Source of the DNA: Zonotrichia leucophrys gambelii
Lineage: Eukaryota; Chordata; Aves; Passeriformes; Passerellidae
Reading direction: 5' to 3'
Assembly: GCF_028769735.1 (NCBI RefSeq)
Contig: NC_088171.1
Location: 142,683,917 to 142,747,916, forward strand
Length of the DNA: 64,000 bases
The position numbers and the translations under genes are program-made. Under the pieces are notes generated by a model. The model was not told the origin of the DNA. It searched no databases and saw only the letters and a list, made by a program, of their open reading frames with translations. Positions 1 to 10,535 of this stretch are shown piece by piece; position 1 is the first letter of the stretch; each line of letters opens with the position of its first letter.

Positions 1-662
1 GGATGGTGTTGAAAAGGGGAAGATCTTTATCTTGGGGTAGTGCTCACATGCTATCTGCCAGACTATCACATTCAGATTGTAACATCAGAGAGCTAATGCT
101 GGGATCGGTCTTCACTTAAAATTAATATCAGGTAGAAACCATTGATGAAAATCAACTCTTCTGCCTGACATAATCTCTAAAATGCTCATATAGGCATGTG
201 AATGAGCATGAGCTCTCTGACAAAAAAAAAAAAAAAAAAGGATAAAGGATAGGAAATGAAAGACATATGATAAATGGTCATTTGTCATGGAGTGGAGTTC
301 TGCAAAGAGATTGCTATGGCTCATTCTGCCCAACATATTTGAAATGATATAGGAAAGAAAGACAAAGTTAAGATTAGAGAAACAAAGTCCAGCTTTGAAG
401 AATTGCAAAAGGTATTGCTCTGGCAATAATATGGCCGATAAATTCAGTGTGAATAAATAATACAAATGCATAAAAATGGTCCAAAGCTTTCTGAATGATA
501 ATGAGCTTGTATGACTTTACTACTCAGGAACATGGTCTGTGGATATCTTGCTTACAAAGATTTTACCTTCATAAACATTTTGTCTGTGCTCACACACTTG
601 GAAAAACCAATCTAATCTAGGAGTTTTTAGTAAAGGGCTAATGAACAGAGTAGATGAGTATG
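1..662. other. Unique non-coding DNA with an A18 tract
   Basis: No gene or recognisable transposon is seen. The only notable feature is an uninterrupted A18 run at 222-239. The open frame that crosses it on the minus strand (112-471) is built partly on the homopolymer and has no recognisable domain. Confidence 0.6.
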
Positions 663-1241
663 TGTCATGGTTTAAGCCCAGCCCCATGCAGCTGCTCTCT
701 CACTCCTACCTGGTGGGATGGGGAAGCAAATCAGCAGAGGAAAAGTGAGAAAAATCATGGGTTGAAACAAAGACAATTTAACATGTAAAGCAAAAGCCAT
801 GTGTGCCAGCAATGCCAAACAAGAAATTAATTTACAACTTCCCATGGGCAGTCAGGTGTTCAGCCATCTCCACCCAGGAAAACAGGGCTCCATCACATAT
901 AGCAGTGACCTGGGAAGACAAATGCCATCACACTGAATTTCCTCCCCCTTCTTCCCTTTCTCCATCTTTATGAGCTGAGCAGATGCCATGTGGTGTGGGA
1001 TGTCCCTTGGGTGATTTGGGGTCAGCTGTCCTGGCTGTGTCCCCTCCCAGCTCCTGGGGCACCCCCAGCCTCCTCACTGCTCGGGTGAGGAGCAGAAAAG
1101 GCCTTGACTGTGTCAGCCCTGCTCAGGATAATGAAACATCCCAGTATTGATTACCACACTGTTTCCAGCACAAATCCAAAACACAGCCCCATGCCACGTA
1201 CTACAGAGAAAATTAACTCTACCCCAGCCAAAACAAGCAAA
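663..1241 (-). mobile_element. Solo LTR of an avian endogenous retrovirus
   Basis: The plus strand opens with TGTCATGGTTTAAGCCCAGC and closes with CCAAAACAAGCAAA. This matches, from memory, the ends of a widespread avian ERV LTR whose sense strand starts TGTGCTGGTTTTGGC, so the sense strand here is minus. Shared blocks with the copy at 32835-33404 run in the same order along the whole length: GGGTTGA..AAAGACA, AAAGCAAAAGC, CAGGGCTCCATCA, TGTCCCCTCCCA, GAGGAGCAGAAAAGGCCT and CCAGCACAAATCCAAA. On the sense strand a degenerate TATA-like CATAAAG lies at 966-972, with a degenerate GTTAAA poly(A)-signal-like site downstream near 776-782. Flanking GTATG (658-662) and GTGTG (1242-1246) could be a 5-bp target-site duplication with one mismatch. 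No gag, pol or env lies beside it, so I call it solo. The exact family name is not determined. Confidence 0.85.
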
Positions 1242-1311
1242 GTGTGTCTGTATATAAATACACATCTTAGTGCATGTTCCTGCTCCCCTGTCTCAGGGGA
1301 GTTATAACAAA

Positions 1312-1720
1312 ACTGTGAAAGGTTCAGGAAAAGGCAACAAGGATAATAAAGGTATGGAACAACTTCTCTGCAAGGAACAATTAAGCTGATTAGGAGACCT
1401 CAGGGACTATTGAGGGGATATATGATAGAGGTCTATAAAACCATGAGTGGCCAGAAGTGGGTACATAGGTAATTATCATTCCCTGTCTCTTCCAAGAATA
1501 GTATTAGTGGGCACTGTCTGCAGCTAGAAAATGACAAGTTCAAAGTGCACAGAAAGTGAGGGCTCTTCAGGTGTTGTGTGGCTGAGCTGTGGAGCATCAC
1601 ACCACAGGCTGTTGTGGGTTCAAGAGCTGACTACCAGATCATGTGAAACCAGAGAGGAACAAAATGACTTTATGGAAGAAAAATCCCTTAAGATCTACTG
1701 AACATAAAGATGTGACTGCT
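1312..1720 (+). mobile_element. Old, diverged CR1-like LINE 3' fragment
   Basis: The segment keeps landmarks of an old CR1 lineage known from turtles, crocodilians and birds. These are GATATATGATAGAGGTCTAT at about 1418-1437, followed by AAAACCATGAGTGG, then CTCTTCCAAGAATAG with GGGCAC, then CTGTGGAGC..CACCACAGG..GTTGTG, and finally TTTATGGAAGAAAAATCC. These correspond in order to the CR1 ORF2 C-terminus and the start of the 3' UTR. The copy has many substitutions and indels and no open frame. It is clearly older than the other CR1 copies here. Assignment to CR1 is from recalled consensus, and the edges are approximate. Confidence 0.65.
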
Positions 1721-4700
1721 CTTTCATGATTTTGTCCTGCTAACTGCTGGCAGGTAATGAAATATTTGGAGAGGCAGCATGTTTGCCCTCATGATTAAAA
1801 TGTTTCCTTAAGAACCATCTTGACCACTTACACGGGCTGGAAGCTGCTGGAAAGTGGTGATCTGACTCAGTCCTGCAATCAAATGCTTAGGAAAATGCTT
1901 TGCAAAGATGTCCACAGTAAAGATGTCCATAGCAAAGACAGCTTATGTCTTTTCACCCCTCACATTTTCTTAGAGAGCAAAACATGCCTGGTTTTGGAAA
2001 TCGCTAGCAGAGCTTTCACATTAAACTCATCTATATTCAGCTGCTAAGCAGGCTGGAGTAAAACTTGCAGTCCAGCCCAGTCCAGGAGAGAGCTCAGCTG
2101 CACTGCCCCGGGGGCAGGGCAAGAAGCAGACAGTCAATTAAACCTGACAGTCAGAACAGAGCACAGCACGCTGGCTAGATAGAGTCATTATCCCTTATTA
2201 CTTAAATAAAACAGGAGGGCACTTGGTATAATAAAGGAGTGGTTAATTGTAGTGTGGCTCTGTTTTCTGGCATGATATAATCATTACTAATCTGCCAAAT
2301 TAGAAAACACAGATTATCCTATGCAAGTTTTGTTAAGATCAGGCCTTTTTACAATTGCAAGCTTTTTTTTTATATATATAGGTTATGATACACTGAGTTT
2401 TTTGCAGCAAAACCTCCCTCTGGTTGTGAGAGTGGATTCTTTCCCCTGTGACTGACATAATCTGTCCTGCCTCTCTCCAGGGTACCCCACAGGCTTCCCC
2501 CAGGGATGAAAAGTGGCTTTGAATGTTACTGCATTTTTCCAGCTTTACAGACAAGACACATTTCTCTCTAACTAAAAAGACCTTTTCTTGTCTTGGTTTC
2601 CTCAGCTGGAATCCTCTGCAAGACTTGTGGCCAAGTGTGTTGACAAACAAAGAAAAATCATCAGATGATGAATACTCAGTAAGACTGCTCTGAACCCAAC
2701 CTTGACCCAGCAAAAGCCAGGTGTAGGGATGTAAGATATCTGGGGAAGACACCTCACTCATTTATGTTTCCTCTTGGTATACTGCAAATTGACCTTGAGT
2801 TTTTGAGCTTCTCCATGGAAGAACTGCTTTGTTTTTTCTGCCAGAGAAGACCCCAGGATATTCTCACTGGAGGATTTAAACAATGGTAAAGAGTTTTTTG
2901 AGCTTCCTCAGCTGTGCTCTGGGACATGAGGACTAGGCTACAAAAGTCTTTGTGGTCTCTTCCAGGCCAATTTTGTGCAATTCAAGGATTTTTGAGATCA
3001 ACCCATTCAAAGTATATTTCTAAATGTAATTTGACACAAATCTGCTTCTATATCTCTTCAGTACTGAATATACACTCATGGATTCTTTCTTTCAAATCAT
3101 TTCAGTTTATGTGCTTTCAATTAAAATGTTATAAAACATTTATTGCTTCTTGCTGCAAAGCACCGAGGACGTTTACATTTTAAAAGACACTCTCCATACT
3201 GAATTTGTGGTGCTTACTGCTGTATTGCTTGCAGTCTTGCCTCCAGTTCTGTATATTTGCCAGCTGTTTCCAACACAGTCCTTGGATTTCACTGAATGTT
3301 CCCATATGGATGCTTTCTGGAGCTGAAGCCACTGAGTTTGAGCTGTTTGTTATTGAGGCAATATCGAGACTAGAGATGATCTGTATTCCTAATTACTATG
3401 AGCTGATGAAGAGTTTGGTGACAAAGGAATCCCAAAAAAGGCAAAGAGCACAGTCCAGGGCTTTTGCCACAGCATTTCCATGTGGCCATGTGAACTTGTA
3501 TCTTAGATCCCAGTGGGGCAGCTAATGATCTCCTGCCTCAGAGGAGTTTCATGAGGATGAGAATGTCATGACCAGGGGCTGGCTCTGGTGGGACAGGGGT
3601 CAGGGGATGTGGGTGGCTGAGCCAGCTGATCAGTGCATGAGTAAGGAGAAATGTACAAAACATGGACCCCATGAGAAATGTTGTATTCCATTCCCTCTAT
3701 ATTGCTTGCCTTTGTCCTATTTTGAATTAGTTAGGGCCAGGTTCTCAGAAATATTTAGTCAGAGAATTCATGAGAACTTTGATGAGCTAGGTTTTACATC
3801 TCAGTGTTGAAACCTTGCCACCTAAACACCTTTGAGTCTGAGCCTTCACTGGAGACAAATAACAACAAAGAGACATTTTTCCATGAAAAAAAACAAACCT
3901 TTGACCATTCTGGGATCCCATTCAACTCTTTTCTGACAGACACTCACCATGAGCTTCAGCCACAAGTCCTCTATGAAGATTCATTTGCACACAGGATTCT
4001 GTAAAACTACAGGTACAAGCATCAATTGTCTTGAAAGTGCTTTTGTTACTTCTAGCTGTCATTTTCTTGCCAAACCCACACCCTGAACTATCCCATCTAA
4101 TTATACTCACTGGCCATCTTCCCCCTTTTTATTGGCAATATTTTTCTTGTTAATTGTGCATGCTTGGTTTTAAAGAATGGTGCCTGCCTTTCCTTATGTG
4201 ACTCTGCAAGGAATATTTCTGTATCCTGGGTAGTTTCTCTGACATGTTTATGTCTTTCTGGTTAGTGTAAAAAATGCAAGACATATTATGTACTGCAGAA
4301 AATCAGGCTGGCACTCTACAGTTTTAACATTGTGCCTTGTTGTATAGTTAAAATAAATGTTCTTGGTATCAGCTTTATTACTTCTATTAGTTGGTCTAAT
4401 GTCTGGATTTGCAGGAGCTCTTCCAGCAGGATGTTAAAGGGAAATCACCAGCTGCTCAGCATAGCCCCCATACTCAATAGCACCCAGGGAGAAATCAGGG
4501 ACTCTGCAGAGAAACACAGGCTGTGTTAGTGCTCTGAAATCAATCTCCCCTCTAGGTACTACAGTCAGCATGTGATAGACTGCCAAAAAGAAATTAGCAC
4601 CACAGAGGTAGGAAAGAAGATTCACAGAATCCACTTGTAGTCGCTGTTCATTTCTAATTTTCATTAAAAATATTCCACCTTAGATATTGCAAAGAGTCCC

Positions 4701-5278
4701 CACTGAGTGATGCTACAGCAGTCACTCAGGACAGGTTTATTAAACACTGCTAAATTTGTTCAATAAGTATGTCTGTGATGACCCTCCTTTAAGGGCAAGG
4801 AAGCACTTAAGATTCAAAAGGGAGGGTTGTCACACCTGTATGGTTTGAAATATTCTATAACCATTCCTGACTGACAGCTGTAAAAAGAAATGAATATGGT
4901 AACTGAGAGCTCAGCACAACTTGTGGTCTTGTGAGTTTTGCAGCTCACATGTCCTGGCAGTTCACAGTTCACCTCTGTGAACTGTACCCTGTGTTTGGTT
5001 AGATGAATCACATCAAAATATCTGTTGACAGTGCTGATTAATCTCCACTGACCATTCAGAGACCAGACACTACCTGTGTGTCAGACACACTGAATGTTAG
5101 CCCAGGTGAGTTCCACAAAACAAGTGGACTTTGATTTACATAAAAATTCACTAAAGATTCCCTTTGATCTAGTTGTCCCTGACTGTCTTTAACTCTAATT
5201 TTTACTGAAGATATTGGAATCATCTCTGTTTGGTAGAGGAACTCTGCTCTTTGTGTCTCTAGGTGAAACTAATTTCTC
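1721..5278. other. Unique non-coding DNA
   Basis: No recognisable gene or transposon is seen. It holds a near-perfect 15-bp tandem pair (AAAGATGTCCACAGT at 1904-1918, then AAAGATGTCCATAGC at 1919-1933) and a T10 plus (TA)n stretch near 2365-2382. The open frames at 2339-2761 (-, 140 codons) and 3205-3525 (+, 106 codons) show no domain, signal peptide or splice context that I can recognise, and are within chance length. Confidence 0.55.
1904..1933. repeat. 15-bp tandem duplication
   Basis: Two adjacent 15-bp units differ at two positions (CACAGT versus CATAGC endings), and a partial third unit, AAAGACA, follows. This is a small local duplication with no recognised function. Confidence 0.8.
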
Positions 5279-6232
5279 AGAATCACAGAACCTCAGAATA
5301 TGCTGAGTTGGAAAGGCCTCACAAGACCCATTGAGTCCAACTCCTGTTCCTGCCCAGGACCACCCCCAAGAGTCACACGATGTGCCTGAGAGCTTTGTTC
5401 AAATGATTTGTGAGCTCTGTTAGGCTTACTGCTGTGATCACTTTCTTGGGGAATCTGTTCCAGAGCCCATATACCCTCTGGGTGAAGAAAATTTTTTTAA
5501 TATTCAACCTAAACATCCCCTGACACAAATTCAGATCATTCCCTCCAGTCCTGTCACTGGTCACAAGAGTGACGAGATCATCAATCTGCCCTTTCTCTTC
5601 CCCTCCTGAGGAAGCCTTGGACTGTGATTAGATCTCCTCAATCTCCTTCAGGCTGAAGAGACCAAATGGCCTCAGCCACTCCTTACATGGCTTTCCCTAG
5701 AGATCCTTCATCATCTTTGCTGCCCTCCTTTGGACACTCTCTAACAGTTTAATGTCTTTCGTACATTGTGTCACCCAAAGCTGCACACAGGACTGCAGGT
5801 GAGGCTGCCCCAGTGCAGAGCAGAGCAGGACAATCCCCTCCTTGCCCAGCTGGCCATGCTGTCGCTGATGTCCCCCAGGACAGGGCTGGCCCTCCTGGCT
5901 GCCAGGACACTGCTGGCTCATGTTCAACTGTCCAATGACCAGGACCCCCCCAGGTCCCTTTTCACGGCTCTGCTTTCCAGCCTCTCATTCCCCAATCCAT
6001 TTGTACACCCAGGGTTGCCCTATCCAAGGTGCAGACCCCAGAACTTTCCCTGGTTGAACTTCATATACTTGGTGATTACCCAGTCCTCTGATTTGTAAGG
6101 TCTCTCTGCAGGACCTCTGTGCCCTCAAGGGAGTCAGCAGCTCCTCCCATTTTTGCATCATCTGTGAACTTTCTCGTTATCACTTCCAGTCCTGGTTGTC
6201 AGAGCTGAGCAATGTGCTGAGGGAGGGAGGTG
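5279..6232 (-). mobile_element. CR1 LINE, 5'-truncated (ORF2 C-terminus and 3' UTR)
   Basis: The plus-strand left edge reads AGAATCACAGAACCTCAGAA, the reverse complement of the usual avian CR1 3' end. On the minus strand the element runs from the end of the reverse-transcriptase region into the C-terminal ORF2 segment and 3' UTR. The frame at 5697-5927 contains CVQLWVTQCTKDIKLLESVQ with RRAAKM after it, and the frame at 5373-5564 contains SDRTGGNDLNLCQGMFRLNI and LWNRFPKKV. Both are hallmarks of the CR1 C-terminus. They lie in separate frames with stops between, so ORF2 is dead. The 5' end is lost, as is normal for LINE insertions, and most of ORF2 is missing. The gene-like open frame at 5766-6098 (+) is antisense to it and is not real. 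Confidence 0.92.
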
Positions 6233-6873
6233 GGTTAACTGTTTAGCCCAGGGCACATCTGCACTCCCAGGTCTCAGATATTTCCCAGAGACAAAAAAAG
6301 GGAGCTATTCTGGTGTTAGTTCTGGGAAAGGTCTGACTGATAAGCAGCAATTTATATTTTTAACTATCAGAACCGAGGTTTCAGCCTTAGTACTGAAAAC
6401 AAAAGATAATCTTTGCCCATACATGGTAGTGTTACTGAGCCTAGGTTCAGCTAAGCATTTTTGTAAAGAAATAATTTTGTTAATTCTACCATTTTATCTA
6501 GGTTTTAATCAGATCCTGTGCTCAGATGAGATTTTTTAGGCACTGTAATTCACTGGCCCAGGAGAGCTTAGCTCAGCCGCGTTTGATCTGCAGCAAAATT
6601 GTTCTTTTCATTCACTTTCTCAGCTGGTTGTCTGTGGCACAAAGGGTCAAGGGATTTGGGACAATTGTCTTTGGATCATTCAGGATCAAAGCACAGATTT
6701 TAGCTGGTTCCAATCTTCTCCCACCCACACTGTAAGAGATCACAGAACCTTTGGCATCCACTTCCCCATATATGCAGTAGGCAGTGACAACTGAAAGCAG
6801 CAAAATATGCCAGTTCTTTTGGGCAGACACCAGCAGATTGAGGAGCAAGAAAAAACTAGAAGTATGAAGAGGG
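6233..6873. other. Unique non-coding DNA between two CR1 copies
   Basis: No gene or repeat is recognised. Two short overlapping open frames (6526-6735 + and 6612-6887 -) have no recognisable features. Confidence 0.5.
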
Positions 6874-7158
6874 TTGTGATGGAACAAGGGGCAATGGCTT
6901 GAAAGTGAAAGAGGGTAGGTTTAGGCTAGACATAAGGAAGGCATTTTAAATGATGAGGGTAGTGAAACAGTGAACATTGCCCAGGGAGGTGCTAGGGCAG
7001 ACACTGATCTCTTCACTCTTGTGAGGAAACACTCCAGTCCAGGCTATCCAGGATTCTGAGGAATGGGATTGACTTGATGATGTCCCTGCTCATTGCAGGG
7101 GATGATGACCATTAAATGTTCCTTCCAACCCAACCATTCTATGATTCTGTGGTTCTAA
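6874..7158 (+). mobile_element. CR1 LINE 3' fragment
   Basis: It starts in the CR1 C-terminal region (GGAACAAGGGGCAATGGCTT, then GAAAGAGGGTAGGTTTAG). It runs through GATGTCCCTGCTCATTGCAG and ends with CCTTCCAACCCAACCATTC followed by TATGATTCTGTGGTTCT, the typical avian CR1 3' terminus. It is heavily 5'-truncated (about 285 bp) and lacks an open frame. It appears to be the same subfamily as the copy at 44530-44845. Confidence 0.9.
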
Positions 7159-8436
7159 GATTTTGATTCAAGATCTCATCCAAAACAAAAAGAGAAGATC
7201 TGAGATCCCCGTAAGAGCTCTAATACATTAAGTTTCATCTGCAGGGCAGAAAGTCCTGCATGCCAGCCTTTCAGAGAGGCCTAATTCAGTGTTTTATGGA
7301 AATAGCAGAGGAGCTGTCTAAAGTCAGGATGGTCAGAGCAAGGAGATATTCATCTCTGTTTTACTGTGAGGACTTGGGTGGATTCACAAATATTCAGCAG
7401 CAAGAAAGGGCAGGGAATTTCAGTTCTTCCTGAGTGGGCGGCAGCTGCATGGAGACTTCAAGTGTCTAATAAATACTTGAAATAGGTGAATGTGGATTAA
7501 TATGTTGTCCATTTCCAAAGATTTTAAGAAGGCATGCTGAGACTTGTCCACACCAGTGGAGGGGTGTGAAACCAAACACACTACACTTCCTAAGAACAGA
7601 AGGATTTTCCAGTTAAGAAGGTAAAATGTTACTAGAGTGGCCTGTATGAACCTGCACTAGAGTGCCTGTATGTATTTGGTCAAGAATATATACTGAATAC
7701 AATATTTTATGACATTTCTTATATTTCCTGTATTAAGTCACTCTCTTTGCAAAAAGAGCCGTCTTTCTGTGGTGGTGTATATTTCTCTGATCCTTGACAA
7801 AATATAAAAAGTAGAATGATCCCTAACAACGGAAGCAAAATGATCATTAAAATAATTTTTATTCTAGAAGTTCAGTATGAGTTTGCAGTAAAATTTGTGA
7901 GTGGGAAATTATGCATTTTTTATTAAGTCCAAACCAGTTCTCCTGTCCCAGTTGATGATCTGCCCTTGTTTCAAACCAATTAAGCTGGAGCTAATCTCTC
8001 TGTTGATTTGAGACATGCTGTCTTTGTTACTTATAGCTCCTTTTGTGCACAAAGTTGTTATCGATTTTTTTGTAACCTACATCTGTATTGGAGAATAATC
8101 ATCCTTGTACAAGCACAGAAGATCTGGTTCCTGAACCAGACAACTTTGAACTTGGTTCAGGGCCAAGTGAAGAAAAACCAAGAGCTTTTCATTGACTTCA
8201 CTGCATATTAGATCAGGCTGTCACTGTCTACATTCAGCCAAGGACATACAGTAGCTAATTTAAGGCCTATATTGTGAATAGGGTGGAAAGGACAATGAAC
8301 AGGCAGTGCACATTCCATTTAGTACCTGCCCTTGGTGAAAGGTGGCTGGAAAACTTTGTTGAGGAAGACATTTAGGGAGAAATTTGGAAGAGTGAGCTTT
8401 TGTCATTACCTGACTTAAAAGGAGTTTCAGAAGTGC

Positions 8437-8587
8437 TTTTTTTTTGCTTTTTTTTTTTTTTTTTTCCCTGGGAAGCCGATAGAGTACCAGAGAATACAAA
8501 CAAAAAAAAAATCCAAACCAACCAAACAAATGTCCAATATCCAAACAAAAACCCATACCAACTAACCAACCAACCAAACAAAAAAAT
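8437..8587. repeat. Low-complexity T-rich then A/C-rich tract
   Basis: T9 and T20 blocks broken by GC (8437-8465) are followed after about 30 bp by an A/C-rich stretch of CCAAAC, CCAACCAA and AAAAAA motifs (8497-8587). It is simple sequence. It may derive from a decayed poly(A) tail, but no parent element is identifiable next to it. Confidence 0.8.
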
Positions 8588-9201
8588 ATAAACAGGTTGG
8601 GAGCTGAATCAGATGGACAAATAAATTAAACTCACTATGAGTAACTCCAAATACTGCTGCATTTGGACATACCTGCTGAGAGATACATCTGCTCTTAGAA
8701 AAACTCCAGGATATTTTTGGCTGGAAAGCTACACAACGCCATGAACGAAACAGTTAAACAGGGAGCATAAATTGTGAGGTAAAGCCGGCTTAGAGGGCTC
8801 ACTCTACAAACATCCTTGTAAAAGAGCTCTGCTCTGAGTTGCCAGCTTCTCTAACAAAGTACTGAGCTCCTGGGAGCGAGGCCTGAAGGCTGAACTGATG
8901 GTAATACATCACCACCGTGTGGTCATTGCCAGGAAAACAAACTGCCTTGGAATAGCTGGGAAAAAGGGAGCTGATGTTTCAAAACTAGGGAGATGGAGAT
9001 GTGGTTTTTGTGGTGACAAACACCTTACAGCTCTTAGCCACCAACACTGCTCTGATGTGAACATGTAATAGACATAAAATGATTGTCCCTGCTCCTGGGA
9101 ATAGAAGGAGTATCTTTCTCAAAGCAGATATTATGCTTTAGAGGAAAGTACTGCAGAGTATAGCAAAGGATATCATTGCTTTGTTCTAGCTTTCCTGGGG
9201 A

Positions 9202-9296
9202 GTTTGTTTTGTTTTGTTTGTGTGTAATTCTTTTGTTAAATTTTGTTCGTTTGGTTTTTGGTTGGTGGTTTTTGGGGCTTTTTTTTTTTTTTTGGT
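9202..9296. repeat. G/T-rich low-complexity tract, (GTTTT)n and T15
   Basis: GTTTTGTTTTG units, GGTTTTTGGTTGG motifs and a T15 run (9279-9293) make a purine-poor simple sequence. Short frames on both strands span it and should be ignored. Confidence 0.8.
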
Positions 9297-9744
9297 GGAA
9301 TGGAGGGAGGCTCCTGTGAGGTATCTAGGACAGTTAGGGATGTTTCTGCTTTCATTAGGACTGTGTGGAAAGCAACACCTTAAAAGATCCTTTTCTGAAA
9401 CAGCGTGGAGGTCACTGTACAGAAGGCTGCACATCCTGGTTTTTTGTTTGAATAACAGGAGGAATTTCATTCCATATTCTGCTTTTGCTGTAATATTGTT
9501 TTCATCCCTACTCAAATAATAGGAACTATCCAGAAGGAAAGTCCTTCTTTATAATAGCTTTCTACAACATTGACTTCTGCTAGATCTCTTTTGTGATTAG
9601 TGACTGCAGAAGGATGAGATTACTCTGGCGCAGTGCTCTGATTGGGTCTTAATTGTCACAGTCCTTGTCTTATTCTTCCCCTTCTTCTCACAAACTCACA
9701 CGTTTCTCTTTATTTTGAGTTATGATGAACTCCTGAATGTGGCC

Positions 9745-10035
9745 CTTAGTAAAGGGCACAAGTCAAGTCCTATGAAGAATGGCCAATGGACCTGAGGATA
9801 TTTAGCCTGTGGGAAATGAGGCTGAGGGGAGACCACACTGCTCTCTGCAACTCTCTGAAAGGAGACTGTAGCCAGGTGGAGGTCCATCTCTTCTCTCATG
9901 TAACAAGTGACAGGACAAGAGGACATGGCCTCAAGCTGCACCAGGGCATGTTCAGGCTGGAATATCAGAAGAAATTTTATCCCAGAAAGGGTTGTTAAGC
10001 AGTGGAATTAATTAATGGAAGTGGTGGAGTCACTA
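9745..10035 (+). mobile_element. CR1 LINE 3' region, left part (split by an LTR)
   Basis: It matches the CR1 C-terminal stretch in order: AGTCCTATGAAGAATGGCC, TTTAGCCTGTGGGAAATGAG, GAGGGGAGACCACACTGCTC, GTAACAAGTGACAGGACAAG, TTTTATCCCAGAAAGGGTTG and GTGGTGGAGTCAC. The frame at 9786-9998 is the decayed ORF2 C-terminus (..SLWEMRLRGDHTALCNSL.. and SDRTRGHGLKLHQGMFRLEY). The sequence stops at GTCAC and resumes after the LTR at CCATCCCTGGAGG, which are adjacent in the CR1 consensus. Confidence 0.92.
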
Positions 10036-10403
10036 TGGGGAATGGTATTTCCCAATTTAGTGTTCTCACTGAATCACTTCCCTGCTCTCTCTGAGGCAGG
10101 AGGGAAAGGAGAACCAGAGGAACAAAAGGTAAAGATCACAGGTTGAGATTAAAATAATTTACTAGACACAGCAAATGAAATAAGAAAACAAATAGTAAAA
10201 GCAAAATATTCATAACAGAGTGTACATGATCGATGAATGATTCACACAAGTGCTCACCATGTGGAACTCGCTGGTAGCCAGAGCCCAGGCTTCACCAACA
10301 CCCCACCAAAGACATGAGGTGGTGTAGAACAGCCTCTGGGGCCTGGCCATGCCCCTTCTGGCTCCTGCAAAACATAAACCCTGTCCTGGCCAGAACAAGG
10401 ACA
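10036..10403 (-). mobile_element. Solo LTR inserted into a CR1 copy
   Basis: This about 368-bp block interrupts the CR1 copy. Read on the minus strand it starts TGTCCTTGTTCTGGCCAGGA and contains GGGCATGGCCAGGCCCC, then an A+T-rich part with TTTACTATTTGTTTTCTTAT, and then TTTTAATCTCAACC, a layout shared with avian ERV LTRs. It ends with ATTCCCCA. It is a different, shorter family from the LTRs at 663-1241 and 32835-33404, although the AATCTCAACC-type motif is related. No internal retroviral genes are present. The plus-strand end GGACA is followed by CCATC and the left edge is CACTA/TGGGG. Any target duplication is only 3-5 bp and degraded, so the edges are uncertain by a few bases. The minus-strand frame at 10210-10407 lies in this LTR and is not a gene. 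Confidence 0.8.
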
Positions 10404-10535
10404 CCATCCCTGGAGGTATTCAACAAATGATGGGACATGGCACTCAGTGCCATGGTCTAGCTGACAAGGTAGTGATCATTCAAGGTTGGGATCAATGATC
10501 TCAGAGTTCTTTTCCAACCTAAGAAACTCTGTTCC
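10404..10535 (+). mobile_element. CR1 LINE 3' end, right part (split by an LTR)
   Basis: It resumes the CR1 consensus at CCATCCCTGGAGGTATTCAA and continues with ATGGCACTCAGTGCCATGGT, CTAGCTGACAAGGTAGTGAT and GATCTCAGAG..CTTTTCCAACC. It finishes in a diverged version of the octamer-like 3' end. With 9745-10035 it forms one original insertion of about 420 bp. Confidence 0.9.

Larger units (their letters stand above)
7159..9744. other. Unique non-coding DNA with low-complexity tracts
   Basis: No gene is recognised. It includes a T-rich then A/C-rich tract (8437-8587) and a G/T-rich tract (9202-9296). An imperfect local duplication sharing ACTAGAGTG and CCTGTATG lies near 7630-7673. Open frames over 8260-8591 and 9186-9519 on both strands are artefacts of these low-complexity tracts. 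Confidence 0.55.

Noticed and set aside
5766..6098. 110-codon plus-strand frame
   Set aside because: It is antisense to the minus-strand CR1 copy at 5279-6232.
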